This document shows positions 32,731 through 41,704 of a DNA stretch of 64,000 nt, in pieces. The stretch is taken from contig NZ_BHVX01000006.1 in the NCBI RefSeq assembly GCF_003851545.1, positions 186,001 to 250,000 on the forward strand, written 5' to 3'. The position numbers and the translations under genes were made by a program. Below the pieces are notes generated by a model, which searched no databases, was not told where the DNA came from, and saw only the letters and a program-made list of their open reading frames with translations. The first letter of the stretch is position 1. Each line of letters opens with the position of its first letter. The stretch comes from Ralstonia sp. SET104 (lineage in GTDB: Bacteria; Pseudomonadota; Gammaproteobacteria; Burkholderiales; Burkholderiaceae).

Positions 32731-33717
32731 ATGGAGACGCATGTGCAACCCGAAGACAACGCAGCCCCCCGGTACCGAAGCGGTACGGCCGCCCGCATGG
32801 CCAAAATGCCCGTCTCCACGCTTCGGGTGTGGGAACAGCGCTATGGCGTGATCTCGCCAACCAAGTCGAAGTCTGGCCAGCGCCTGTATTCCGGTGAAGA
32901 CGTCAAGCGCCTCATGCTCCTCCGATCTCTGGTGAACCAGGGGCACGCCATCGGCGCCATCGCAAACGCCGACAGTGGCGCGCTTGAGCAACTGCTCCAG
33001 ACGTCCAGTGCCGCGCAAGAGGCTGGTCCGCTTCCAGCGCATGCGGCCATTTCGGTCGCCGTCTGCGGCGCGCTGCTGGCTGAGCGTGTACGACGCAGAA
33101 AGAGCACGCTGATGTCGCTTGGCATCGAGCCGGTCACGGAATTGCCGGCAATTGAAGAGCAGGCGTTCCTGGAATTGCCTCCGAGCATCGACGTCTTGAT
33201 TGTCGAGGCTGCCTCGCTGCAACCTGAAACGGCGCAGAGCATCCTGGCCGCGGCGCGTAGCACGGGCACCAGCGCCATCGGCGTGATTTACAGCTTTGGC
33301 ACGGTTCGCGCCACCGATATGTTGCGCGCGGCGGGTGTGCGGCTGTATCGGGAGCCCAACGCGCACGGCGAGCTTGATCAGGTCTTGCAAGAGTTGACGC
33401 AGCTCGTGCGCGTGGATGCGGTCTACGGAAAACTCGAGCCGCTGCGCCGCAACGCGCGCCGGTTCACCGATCGCCAACTGGAAATCTTTGCCAACGCATC
33501 GCAGACGATTGCCTGCGAATGTCCGCGCCATCTGGTTGGCCTCATTCGGCAACTGGATGCGTTTGAGCGGTTCAGCGATAGCTGCGCGGTGCGCTCCACG
33601 CTCGATGAGCAACTTCACCGGCACCTTGGTGATGTGGCAAACCGGGCCCGGCTGATGCTTGAAGACGCGATGGAATTTGCAATTCGCGCCGAGACGCTGC
33701 ATCCGCCCGCAAGTTAG
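32731..33717 (+). CDS. MerR-type regulator, LitR-like without B12 domain
   Basis: A 328-residue regulator. The MerR winged helix is at residues about 15-85 (YRSGTAARMAKMPVSTLRVWEQRYGVISPTKSKSGQRLYSGEDVKRL), as in LitR/CarH light regulators. The C-terminal 200 residues show no cobalamin-binding ExxxH or DxHxxG motif, which fits the class II LitR described in Pseudomonas, where light is sensed by a separate LOV protein. It heads a cluster with folE, CFA-type methyltransferases and an FAD oxidoreductase, the same company LitR keeps elsewhere. No LOV gene or photolyase gene is in the window. Light control is inferred. Confidence 0.78.
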   Translation: METHVQPEDNAAPRYRSGTAARMAKMPVSTLRVWEQRYGVISPTKSKSGQRLYSGEDVKRLMLLRSLVNQGHAIGAIANADSGALEQLLQTSSAAQEAGPLPAHAAISVAVCGALLAERVRRRKSTLMSLGIEPVTELPAIEEQAFLELPPSIDVLIVEAASLQPETAQSILAAARSTGTSAIGVIYSFGTVRATDMLRAAGVRLYREPNAHGELDQVLQELTQLVRVDAVYGKLEPLRRNARRFTDRQLEIFANASQTIACECPRHLVGLIRQLDAFERFSDSCAVRSTLDEQLHRHLGDVANRARLMLEDAMEFAIRAETLHPPAS

Positions 33718-33792
33718 GTCCGTATACGTTCAGGAATTCCCCTGAGCCAGCATGGGCGGTGAGTGCACCGCTGACTTTCGGAGGCAACTTCA

Positions 33793-34521
33793 ATGAAGCT
33801 CACTTTGGATCCGCCCGGACTTGCCGGGGCGGCTGGCAGCGTGCCGCTTTCTGTTCGGATTCGGGAACGGTTGATGAGCGCTGGCCACCGCTTTCATGCC
33901 AACGACAACATCGCCGCCTACCTGCGTGACGGTGAACTGGATGTTCTGCAGGCCGAAGTGGAAGAGCGCCTGCAAGCCGTACTGCGCGCGCTGGTGATCG
34001 ATGTGGAGCAAGACCACAACAGCCGTGAAACCGCGCGCCGCGTGGCCAAGATGTTTGTGCGCGAAGTGTTTGCGGGGCGCTATGTTGAAGCCCCCGAGGT
34101 AACGGCGTTTCCGAATGTGGAACGGCTCAATGAACTGATGGTGGTGGGGCCGCTGCGGGTGCGCAGCGCCTGCTCGCATCATCTGTGTCCGGTAATGGGG
34201 CGCGCGTGGGTGGGTGTCATGCCCAGCCAGGACTCGCAACTGATCGGGTTGTCCAAGTACGCGCGCCTGATCGACTGGGTCATGAGCCGACCGCAGATCC
34301 AGGAGGAGGCTATCAAGCAGATTGCCGATTTGCTGGAAGACCGGATGGCGCCAGATGGCCTGGCGGTCGTGCTGGAGGCGGAGCACTACTGCATGCATTG
34401 GCGTGGCACGAAGGACGACGGGTCGAGCATGGTGAGCAGCGTGATGCGCGGGGTGTTTCTGACAGATCCGAGCTTGCGGCGCGAGTTTCTTGCGCTGCTG
34501 CCCGGCCGCCACGGCGGATGA
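33793..34521 (+). CDS. folE: GTP cyclohydrolase I
   Basis: A 242-residue FolE. Zinc and active-site residues are visible as Cys127, His129 and His130 in RSACSHHLCPVMG and Cys200 in EAEHYCMHWRG. The usual CEHH is CSHH here. The N-terminal 35 residues are variable. It makes dihydroneopterin triphosphate from GTP, first step to folate and to the pterin of photolyase-type flavoproteins. A strong GGAGG precedes the ATG. It is probably a second, regulated copy, as it stands directly behind the LitR-like regulator rather than in a folate operon. Confidence 0.9.
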   Translation: MKLTLDPPGLAGAAGSVPLSVRIRERLMSAGHRFHANDNIAAYLRDGELDVLQAEVEERLQAVLRALVIDVEQDHNSRETARRVAKMFVREVFAGRYVEAPEVTAFPNVERLNELMVVGPLRVRSACSHHLCPVMGRAWVGVMPSQDSQLIGLSKYARLIDWVMSRPQIQEEAIKQIADLLEDRMAPDGLAVVLEAEHYCMHWRGTKDDGSSMVSSVMRGVFLTDPSLRREFLALLPGRHGG

Positions 34522-34549
34522 ACGTCAAACAACACGAAGAGGCATCGGG

Positions 34550-35845
34550 TTGAAAATTCTCCAGTCCCCTGCAAAGCGCATCGCGGTGGTCGGCTCTGGC
34601 ATTTCAGGGCTGGCGGCTGCGCATTTCCTCGCAAAGCGCCACGCCGTAACGCTGTTCGAAGCGGCGCCCCGGCTTGGCGGGCATACCAATACGGTTGATA
34701 TTGAAGAGGGCGGGCAGGTTTTTGGCGTCGATACGGGCTTTCTCGTATTCAATGCGCGCACGTATCCGAATTTGATCGCGCTGTTTGATGAACTGGGCGT
34801 GGCGCATTGCGAGAGCGACATGTCGTTCAGCGTGTCGGTGGATGGCGGCGCGCTGGAGTGGGCCGGCACCAGCCTGCGCACGGTGTTCGCTCAGCCGCGC
34901 AACCTGGTGTCGGCGCGGTTCCTATCAATGCTGGGCGACATCCTGCGCTTTAACCGGCAGGCGCACGCCAACCTGGTGGCGGCTCGCAGTGAACGCCATA
35001 GCCTCGGCGCGTTGTTGGATGCCGGGGGCTATGGCGAACCGTTCTGTGCCCACTATCTGTTGCCGATGGCAGCGGCGATCTGGTCGACGCCGAGCCGTGA
35101 CATTCTCTCGTTTCCGGCGGAGACGTTCCTGCGTTTCTGTCTCAACCACGGTTTGCTGCAGGTGTTCAACCGGCCGCGCTGGCGCACCGTCAAGGGTGGC
35201 GCCCGCAGCTATGTTCAGGCGATTGCTCAGCGGTTGGCGGACGTGCGTGTCGCCACGCCGGTACGCGGCATCCGCCGCACGGCCAACTATGTCGATGTGC
35301 AGACCGATTCGGGCAGCACGCGCTACGACGCCGTGGTGCTCGCCACGCACGCGCCTCAGACGCTGCGGTTGCTCGATGACGCAACGGACGACGAACGCGC
35401 CGTGCTTGGTGCATTCCGCTACCAGCCCAACACCGCTTTTCTGCATCGGGATACCCGGCTGCTGCCGCGTCGGCGTCGTGTGTGGTCGGCGTGGAATTAT
35501 CTCGACGCGCCGCAAGCGGCGGCAGCGGATGGCGCGCCGTGCGTCAGTTATCTGCTGAACCAACTGCAACCGCTGCCTGTGTCGACTCCCGTGGTCGTTA
35601 CGCTGAATCCTCCGGCACCGCCAGCGCCCGAACTGGAGTACCAGCGCTTCGCCTATGAGCACCCGGTGTTCGACCAGTCCGCCATTGATGCGCAGGCCAG
35701 GCTGCCCGCATTGCAAGGGCGCAGCGGCACCTGGTTCGCCGGGGCGTGGACGGGCTACGGATTTCATGAAGACGGGCTGAAATCTGCGCTGCGCGTGGCG
35801 GCTGACTTCGGCTGCGCGCCGGCATGGGCACAGGTGGCGTCATGA
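34550..35845 (+). CDS. FAD-dependent amine oxidase-like protein
   Basis: A 431-residue flavoprotein. The Rossmann loop VVGSGISGLAAAHFLAKRH is at about 11-29, followed by LFEAAPRLGGHTNTV, as in NAD(P)-binding Rossmann/amine-oxidase proteins of the desaturase-like branch, and it ends with GTWFAGAWTGYGFHEDGLKSALRVA, the C-terminal FAD motif. No ATG is in frame at the right place; TTG 34550 is the best start, and TTG 34490 is an alternative that would overlap folE. It is the first of four tightly linked genes (ATGA overlaps). Relatives adjacent to CFA-type methyltransferases act on lipids; UfaD of furan fatty acid synthesis is a possible model. Confidence 0.8.
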   Translation: MKILQSPAKRIAVVGSGISGLAAAHFLAKRHAVTLFEAAPRLGGHTNTVDIEEGGQVFGVDTGFLVFNARTYPNLIALFDELGVAHCESDMSFSVSVDGGALEWAGTSLRTVFAQPRNLVSARFLSMLGDILRFNRQAHANLVAARSERHSLGALLDAGGYGEPFCAHYLLPMAAAIWSTPSRDILSFPAETFLRFCLNHGLLQVFNRPRWRTVKGGARSYVQAIAQRLADVRVATPVRGIRRTANYVDVQTDSGSTRYDAVVLATHAPQTLRLLDDATDDERAVLGAFRYQPNTAFLHRDTRLLPRRRRVWSAWNYLDAPQAAAADGAPCVSYLLNQLQPLPVSTPVVVTLNPPAPPAPELEYQRFAYEHPVFDQSAIDAQARLPALQGRSGTWFAGAWTGYGFHEDGLKSALRVAADFGCAPAWAQVAS

Positions 35846-36612
35846 ACGGTGACGCACAGCTTCTTGTCGGGCAAGTCATGCACCGTCGCTTGCGGCCGGT
35901 GGCCAATCGCTTTGTCTACCCGGTGTTTGCCGTGCGCGTGAAGCTCTCGGCGCTCGGCAGGCTGACGGGCGCGTGGTTTGGCGTGGATTGCCTGCGGCCG
36001 CTGTCGCTGCGCACGCGCGACTACGGCCCGCGCGATGGCACCGATCTGCTTGCGTGGATACGCGGCGTACTGCGCGATGCCGGCTTGAGCGCTGAGGGTG
36101 AGGTCTGGCTGCAGACTTTTCCGCGCGTTGTCGGCTGGATGTTCAACCCCGTCTCGTTCTGGTATTGCCACGACGCGGCTGGCACGCTGCGCGCGGTGCT
36201 GGCCGAGGTCAACAACACCTTTGGGCAGCACCACAGCTATCTGCTCTGTGCGCAGGACGGAGGGCCCATAGGGGCCCATACGGTGCTGACCTGCCGCAAG
36301 CAACTCCATGTTTCACCCTTCTGCGCGGTTGTGGGCAGCTATCAGTTTCGCTTTACCGAGACCCCGGCGACGGCTCTGGTGCGCATTGATTACCGCGACA
36401 GTGACGGCCCGTTGCTGCACACCGCCATTGGCGGACGGCTGCAGCCTTTTGATGCCGCACACCTGCGCCGCGTGTTGTTTCGGCAGCCGCTGCTGGCGGT
36501 GCAGGTCATCGGCCGTATTCATTGGCAAGCGTTTCGCCTGTGGATAAAGGGTGTGCCGTTCCTTGGCCGCCACCCGCGCAACCCATCGTCTTCTATGGAG
36601 CCGCCTCGATGA
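35842..36612 (+). CDS. DUF1365 family protein
   Basis: A 256-residue protein of the DUF1365 family (HRRLRPVANRFVYPVFAVRVKL, LQTFPRVVGWMFNPVSFWYCHDAAG, EVNNTFGQHHSYLL, KQLHVSPF). Function is unknown; it always lies near an FAD amine oxidase and a CFA-type methyltransferase, so a role in fatty-acid modification is likely. It overlaps its upstream and downstream neighbours by ATGA, so translation is coupled. Confidence 0.88.
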   Translation: MNGDAQLLVGQVMHRRLRPVANRFVYPVFAVRVKLSALGRLTGAWFGVDCLRPLSLRTRDYGPRDGTDLLAWIRGVLRDAGLSAEGEVWLQTFPRVVGWMFNPVSFWYCHDAAGTLRAVLAEVNNTFGQHHSYLLCAQDGGPIGAHTVLTCRKQLHVSPFCAVVGSYQFRFTETPATALVRIDYRDSDGPLLHTAIGGRLQPFDAAHLRRVLFRQPLLAVQVIGRIHWQAFRLWIKGVPFLGRHPRNPSSSMEPPR

Positions 36613-37808
36613 CTGCCACGTATTCTCAGGCGTGGGTACCGCCCCACGTTCCCGCCGGTGGCCGCCTGTTTGTGGCGCTGGCAGCCCGGATGCGTCACGG
36701 CTTGCTGCACCTCATCACCCCAGATGGAGACGTGCAGATCGGCGATGCCGCCTCGGCGCTGTCTGCCGATCTGCGCATTGTCGACTGGCGCGCCTGCGCC
36801 CGCATTCTGCGCAGCGGTGATGTTGGCTTTGCCGAGGCGTATCGGGACGGATGGGTCGAGACAAGCAATCTCGCCAACTTGCTCCGTCTTGCCATCATGA
36901 ACGCCGCCACACTGGAGCAGGCGATTTTCGGGAACGCGCTGGCACGTTCTGTCTTGCGGCTGCGGCACTTGCTGCGCCGGAACAGCCGCAAAGGCAGTCG
37001 GCGCAATATCCATTTGCACTATGACCTGGGCAACGATTTCTATCGGCTTTGGCTGGACGAGGGCATGGCTTATTCGTCAGCGTGGTTCAACGGCCGTCTT
37101 CAAGATGGCCTGGCCAATGCACAGGCAGCCAAGTATCGGCGTGTGTGCGATCTGTTGGGGCTGGGGCCGGGCATGGAATTGCTTGAAATCGGCTGTGGCT
37201 GGGGCGGCCTGATGGAAATGGCATGTGCACGCGGCACCCGGGTACACGGCATTACCCTGTCGGAAGAGCAGCGCCGTTACACGGCCGAGCGCCTCGCAGG
37301 CGAGCCACGCGCCCAGGTGGAACTGCGCGACTACCGCGATCTGGATACGTCGTACGACGCCATTGCATCCATCGAGATGTTCGAGGCGGTGGGCGAAGCG
37401 TACTGGCCAACGTACTTCAAGACGCTGGTGCGCTGCCTGCGCCACGGAGGCCGTGCACTCGTACAGAGCATCACCATTGACGAAGCCCACTTCGAGCGCT
37501 ATCGCACCGGCACCGATTTCATTCAGCAGTTCATCTTCCCCGGTGGCATGCTGCCCAGCCGCGAGCGCTTTATCCGCCTGGCAGAGCAACATGGCCTGCG
37601 GGTGTTAGACCGCCTCGACTTCGGCCGCGATTACGCAGAGACATTGCGCCGCTGGAGCCAGCGTTTCGAGGCGCGGCTGGACGCCGTGCGCGCACTCGGC
37701 TTTGATGAACCCTTCATCCGCATCTGGCGTTTGTACTTCGCCTATTGCGAAGCCGGCTTCGATGAAGGGAGGATCGGCGTGTCGCAGTTTCTGCTCGAAC
37801 GGGGGTGA
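36609..37808 (+). CDS. Cyclopropane-fatty-acid synthase family methyltransferase 1
   Basis: A 399-residue SAM-dependent enzyme of the CFA/UfaA1 family. The SAM loop LEIGCGWGGLMEMA is at about 193-206. The active-site region has MFEAVGEAYWPTYF and IFPGGMLPS, and the HYDLGNDFYRLWLDEGMAYSSAWF segment is the family start. CFA enzymes add a methylene or methyl group to the double bond of phospholipid acyl chains. It lies between DUF1365 and DUF1295, the same order as around ufaA1 in M. tuberculosis, so a methylated rather than cyclopropane product is possible. Confidence 0.9.
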   Translation: MTATYSQAWVPPHVPAGGRLFVALAARMRHGLLHLITPDGDVQIGDAASALSADLRIVDWRACARILRSGDVGFAEAYRDGWVETSNLANLLRLAIMNAATLEQAIFGNALARSVLRLRHLLRRNSRKGSRRNIHLHYDLGNDFYRLWLDEGMAYSSAWFNGRLQDGLANAQAAKYRRVCDLLGLGPGMELLEIGCGWGGLMEMACARGTRVHGITLSEEQRRYTAERLAGEPRAQVELRDYRDLDTSYDAIASIEMFEAVGEAYWPTYFKTLVRCLRHGGRALVQSITIDEAHFERYRTGTDFIQQFIFPGGMLPSRERFIRLAEQHGLRVLDRLDFGRDYAETLRRWSQRFEARLDAVRALGFDEPFIRIWRLYFAYCEAGFDEGRIGVSQFLLERG

Positions 37809-37810
37809 TC

Positions 37811-38587
37811 ATGCCGGTCTGGAGTGTCGCGCTTGTTGCGCTGTTAGTGCTCGTGGCGGTGTTCAGTGCCGTGTGGGCTTGGCAACTGACCAATGAAAAC
37901 GCCGGCATGGTCGACCCGGTGTGGGCATTTTCACTCGGGCTGGTGGCGCTCATCTATGCATGGCTGGGCACTGGTTCGGTACACGCGCGCGTGCTGGTGG
38001 GCGTGGGCGGCGCAGTGTGGGGGGGTCGTCTTGGCTGGCACCTGTGGCGCCGCAATGCCGGCAAGCCCGAAGATGCGCGCTACAGAAAACTGCGCCAGGA
38101 ATGGGGCGCGGCGGCACCGCGCAACATGTTCGGTTTCTTCCAGTTGCAGGCGGCGGTATCGATGTTGCTGTCGATTGCGTTTGCCGTGCCGAGCTATCGG
38201 CCCGATGCGCCGAGCACCTTTGCGGTGGCGGCCGCCGTCACGCTTTGGCTGGTGTCGGTGGGTGGGGAAGCGCTGGCGGATCGGCAATTGCGCAAGTTTG
38301 CGGCTGACCCGGCCAACCGTGGAAAGACCTGCCGCACAGGACTGTGGCGGTATTCGCGGCATCCGAACTATTTTTTCGAGTGCGTGCATTGGTTGGCCTA
38401 TGTGCCGCTCGCGGTGGGTGCACCGTGGGCATGGCTCACGGTGCTGCCGCCAATCGCGATGGCGTGGTTGCTTGTGAAGGTCTCCGGCATTCCCATGCTG
38501 GAAGCGCACATGCAAGCCACGCGCCATGACTACGCCGAATACGCACGCACCACCAGCATCCTGATCCCCTGGCCACCGCGCCACTGA
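37811..38587 (+). CDS. DUF1295 / steroid-reductase-like membrane protein
   Basis: A 258-residue membrane protein with about 6 hydrophobic helices. It has the DUF1295 motifs LGWHLWRRNAGKPEDARYRKLR and the C-terminal GLWRYSRHPNYFFECVHWLAY, which resembles NADPH-binding regions of steroid 5-alpha-reductases and ICMT enzymes. It follows the CFA gene by 2 bp and may reduce the product of the methyltransferase. The start ATG 37811 is taken; GTG 37805 is in frame too. Confidence 0.87.
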   Translation: MPVWSVALVALLVLVAVFSAVWAWQLTNENAGMVDPVWAFSLGLVALIYAWLGTGSVHARVLVGVGGAVWGGRLGWHLWRRNAGKPEDARYRKLRQEWGAAAPRNMFGFFQLQAAVSMLLSIAFAVPSYRPDAPSTFAVAAAVTLWLVSVGGEALADRQLRKFAADPANRGKTCRTGLWRYSRHPNYFFECVHWLAYVPLAVGAPWAWLTVLPPIAMAWLLVKVSGIPMLEAHMQATRHDYAEYARTTSILIPWPPRH

Positions 38588-38612
38588 TCTACCGCGCTTG
38601 AGGAGACCTCTT

Positions 38613-39713
38613 ATGACTGCGTTATCCACGTCCACGATGCCCCCCGAGCGTGCTGCAGAGCCGCGCGACGGTTGGCTCATTCAATGCTGTGAGCGCGGCT
38701 GGCTGCCGGATGGGCTCGTTCGTGCAGGCATGCGCAGCCTCATGCGCCAGCGTCTGTGCGATGAGGGCATCAACAACGGCGAACTGCGTTCGCGGCGCAC
38801 CAATGCGTTGCTCGATGAATTGCGTGCCAGCCCCATCGCCATTGAGACCGATGCCGCGAACACCCAGCACTACGAATTGCCGCCGGCATTTTTTGAGGCC
38901 CATCTCGGCCCTCAATTGAAGTATTCATGCGCGCTGTACCCAACCGGTACGGAAACCCTGGCCCAGGCCGAGGAAGCCATGTTTGAGTGCTATGCCGAAC
39001 GCGCCGGTCTGGCCGATGGCCAATGCATTCTCGACTTGGGGTGCGGCTGGGGTTCGCTCTCGCTGTGGATGGCCAAGCGCTATCCCAAGGCACGCATCGT
39101 GGCATTGTCCAACGCGCAGGGGCAGCGTCGCTGGATCGAGTCACGTGCCGCAGAGCGGGGCCTGACCAACCTGAGCGTGCACACGGGAAACATCGTCGAT
39201 TTCGAGTTTGCAGAGATGCCAGAAGGCGGGCGCTTTGACCGCGTCGTGTCGATTGAGATGTTCGAGCACATGAAGAACTACGGCCTGTTGCTCGCCAAGA
39301 TTGCGCGGTGGATGCGCCCCGATGCGGTGCTGTTCGTACACATTTTTGCGCACCGCACGCTGGCGTATCACTTCGAGGTGCAGGACGGTACTGACTGGAT
39401 GTCGAAGTACTTCTTCACGGGCGGGACCATGCCGTCGGAGGCGCTGTTGCTGCACTTCCAGAGCGACTTGCGTGTGACCAGGCAATGGTGGGTCAGCGGC
39501 ACGCACTATGCGCGCACGGCCGACCATTGGTTGGCCAACCTTGATGACGCCCGCAGCCGGTTGATGCCAGTGTTTGCCCAGACCTATGGCGCCCGTAACG
39601 CCGCGGTGTGGTTCCAGCGCTGGCGCATGTTTTACCTGGCAGTGTCGACGTTGTTTGGCTATGCCGGCGGCAACGAGTGGGGCGTGGCGCATTACCGGTT
39701 TGTAAAGCGCTAG
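38613..39713 (+). CDS. CFA-like class I SAM methyltransferase 2
   Basis: A 366-residue methyltransferase with a divergent N-terminus. The SAM loop LDLGCGWGSLSLWMAK is at about 139-154; SIEMFEHMKNYGLLL and MSKYFFTGGTMPSE follow. This GCGWGSLSLW branch includes coclaurine-N-methyltransferase-like and UfaM-like enzymes, so it differs from methyltransferase 1. GAGGAG precedes the ATG. It may act on the same fatty acid at another step. Confidence 0.85.
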   Translation: MTALSTSTMPPERAAEPRDGWLIQCCERGWLPDGLVRAGMRSLMRQRLCDEGINNGELRSRRTNALLDELRASPIAIETDAANTQHYELPPAFFEAHLGPQLKYSCALYPTGTETLAQAEEAMFECYAERAGLADGQCILDLGCGWGSLSLWMAKRYPKARIVALSNAQGQRRWIESRAAERGLTNLSVHTGNIVDFEFAEMPEGGRFDRVVSIEMFEHMKNYGLLLAKIARWMRPDAVLFVHIFAHRTLAYHFEVQDGTDWMSKYFFTGGTMPSEALLLHFQSDLRVTRQWWVSGTHYARTADHWLANLDDARSRLMPVFAQTYGARNAAVWFQRWRMFYLAVSTLFGYAGGNEWGVAHYRFVKR

Positions 39714-39717
39714 AAGT

Positions 39718-40248
39718 CTAGGGCAGCGTGCGCGTTCCATCGCTGCGCTGCCCGGTCCACACGAGCATCGGCAGCCACAGCGCCCACCCGGCGGCCAGCA
39801 CGGCCATCGTCACTGGCACATCCGGGATCTGCGCCGCGCCGAGCGCCGCGCCCGCGCGGAATGACAACGGGCCAGCCACGGCCCCCAGCGTCATCGCTAG
39901 CAGCCAGCGGCCGCGCAGCCAACGGAAGAGGATATTCACTTGGATTGCGAACAGCACCCAAAGCGCAAGCAGCCACGGCGGCGCAAAGCCTGCCCAAAGC
40001 GTGCCATGTGGATAGGCGATCAGGCCAGCGCGTATCAAAAGCGTTTCCCATGGCGCCGCAGCCGCGACCACCTGCAGCACCAGCCACAGCTCCTTCCTGG
40101 GCTGGCGGGCTTGTTGCAGATGAAGCCCCAGCAGGATCGCAACGAAGGCGATGCCCACCGAGGCAACATCGCGTGCTGCGCTGAGCACGCAGATAAACCA
40201 GCCGGCTTGTCCGGCCACCGCATAGAAGAGGGTGCGATGAAAACGCAT
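39718..40248 (-). CDS. DUF2878 membrane protein
   Basis: A 176-residue protein with 5-6 hydrophobic segments and the DUF2878 features ETLLIRAGLIAYP and APPWLLALWVLFA. Function is unknown; in many genomes it lies next to CFA and lipocalin genes, as here. It is convergent with methyltransferase 2 (4 bp between stops). Its start codon overlaps the 5' end of the divergent lipocalin gene by 12 bp if the starts given are right. Confidence 0.83.
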   Translation of the reverse strand: MRFHRTLFYAVAGQAGWFICVLSAARDVASVGIAFVAILLGLHLQQARQPRKELWLVLQVVAAAAPWETLLIRAGLIAYPHGTLWAGFAPPWLLALWVLFAIQVNILFRWLRGRWLLAMTLGAVAGPLSFRAGAALGAAQIPDVPVTMAVLAAGWALWLPMLVWTGQRSDGTRTLP

Positions 40249-40869
40249 GAAAGAAGCCACAGTTCGCTTACCCCGTCACGTTGGGCGCGCTGCCTTGTGT
40301 TGGCCGGACTGGTCTTCGCAGGAGCGTCGTGCTCCGGCCCGCCGCCCAATCCGAATCCCAGGGCAGCGGTGCCGTTGCATACGGTGCCGGTTGATCTCCC
40401 GCGCTACATGGGCCGGTGGTATGTCATCGCGAATATTCCGTACTTTGGCGAGCGGGGCAATGTCGGCAGCTACGCCGAATGGACCCTGCGCCCCGACGGC
40501 CGTATCGACGATGCCTACGTCTACCGGCCTGGCGGTTTCGACGCAGCCTTCAAGCGCATGCAGTTTGTCGATTCGGTCGTGCCGGGCAGCGGCGGCGGCG
40601 AATGGCGCGTGCGCCTGTTTTGGCCCATCTACGTCTCGCAGCTCACGCTGTATGTTGATCCGGATTACCGGGTCACGCTTCTGGGCTACCCCGACAAGAG
40701 CCTGGGCTGGGTGTTCTCGCGCGACCCCGACATGAGCGATGCCGACTACCGCGCGGCGCTTGGCCGCCTTGAAGCTATGGGCTACGACACATCGCGCCTG
40801 CGCCGCGTGCCGCAATTTCCCAGCCAACTGGGGCAACCGGGCTTCCAATCGCCGGGAGACGCCGATTAG
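40237..40869 (+). CDS. Blc-like outer-membrane lipocalin
   Basis: A 210-residue lipoprotein. The signal has a lipobox FAGASC (cysteine at about 29). The lipocalin start motif GRWYVIANIPYF is at about 59-70, and SRDPDMSDADYRAALGRLEAMGYDTSRL gives the C-terminal helix. Bacterial lipocalins bind fatty acids or lysophospholipids at the outer membrane and are induced by stress. Its place in a lipid-modification cluster fits. The Pro-rich spacer after the cysteine is usual. Confidence 0.9.
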   Translation: MKTHERSHSSLTPSRWARCLVLAGLVFAGASCSGPPPNPNPRAAVPLHTVPVDLPRYMGRWYVIANIPYFGERGNVGSYAEWTLRPDGRIDDAYVYRPGGFDAAFKRMQFVDSVVPGSGGGEWRVRLFWPIYVSQLTLYVDPDYRVTLLGYPDKSLGWVFSRDPDMSDADYRAALGRLEAMGYDTSRLRRVPQFPSQLGQPGFQSPGDAD

Positions 40870-40880
40870 CCGCGTGTGCA

Positions 40881-41417
40881 TCAACGTGACTCGCCCAACA
40901 GATGGCGGCGCAGCGCCGGTGCCCGAGTGCCGGGTGCAAGCCAGATATCGAAGAAGGCACGTGCGAAGGCGGTGTCGTCCACCTCGGTCGTCAGGCGCCC
41001 ATTGGCATAGAAGCGTGCACCGCGGTCTGGCAGGTAGACGCCGCACAACGTGTCGCCGGACTTGACGTCGGGAAAGGCCGGCACCATCGCGCGTTGCCAC
41101 TGTGACAGCGTTGCGTCTGACGGCACGGGCGACTGCAGCCGCCGGATTTCATCAATGGCCGTATCGACGAGGCGGGTGCCTGTGATGGCACGGCGATATG
41201 TGATCTCCAGCGCAAAAGGGGCGTCGTAGCCTGGCGGGACCTTGGCGCTCCATAACTGCGCGTCGTACAGACAGAATCCGAAGAGACACAACGCGCCCTT
41301 GCCCGACAACTCGGCGGGCGTCAGCGTGTCGTGGCAAGCAGCAAGGGTATGAAAGCTCGCGGCCGCGCCGAGTGCTGCGGCCACTGCGCGGAGGGTCTGG
41401 AGGCGCTTGGCAAACAT
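40881..41417 (-). CDS. Chalcone isomerase-like periplasmic protein
   Basis: A 178-residue protein with a signal-type N-terminus (TLRAVAAALGAAASFHTLA). It has features of the chalcone-isomerase-like fold family (GKGALCLFGFCLYDAQLW, then ALEITYRRAITGTRLVDTAIDEIRRL, LPDRGARFYANG). Bacterial members are not true chalcone isomerases and may bind fatty acids. It is convergent with the lipocalin gene, 11 bp apart. The start ATG 41417 is chosen to give the signal peptide. Confidence 0.75.
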   Translation of the reverse strand: MFAKRLQTLRAVAAALGAAASFHTLAACHDTLTPAELSGKGALCLFGFCLYDAQLWSAKVPPGYDAPFALEITYRRAITGTRLVDTAIDEIRRLQSPVPSDATLSQWQRAMVPAFPDVKSGDTLCGVYLPDRGARFYANGRLTTEVDDTAFARAFFDIWLAPGTRAPALRRHLLGESR

Positions 41418-41704
41418 ATGACAAAGGTTCGTGCTGCGGAGTGGGTGGGTCGTCAAGCCCGCGATGCCCAAAGGCATGCATAACGCCATCGCCGTTGAAC
41501 CGGGTGCGCGGCGGTTGTCTTGCACTGTACTCAGTGTTCACCGCGCGCGGCAAATCTGCGCGGGATTTTTTCTGACGCAAGCCTGGTTCAACTCAGCGCA
41601 ATCGGCTGCTGCGTTGTTGCACGACCTGCCAGTGCATCCGCCCGCGACTGCCGTTCGTATATCGGTTGCTTCCACGTTGCGAAGTGCCACGATTGAGGTC
41701 AACA

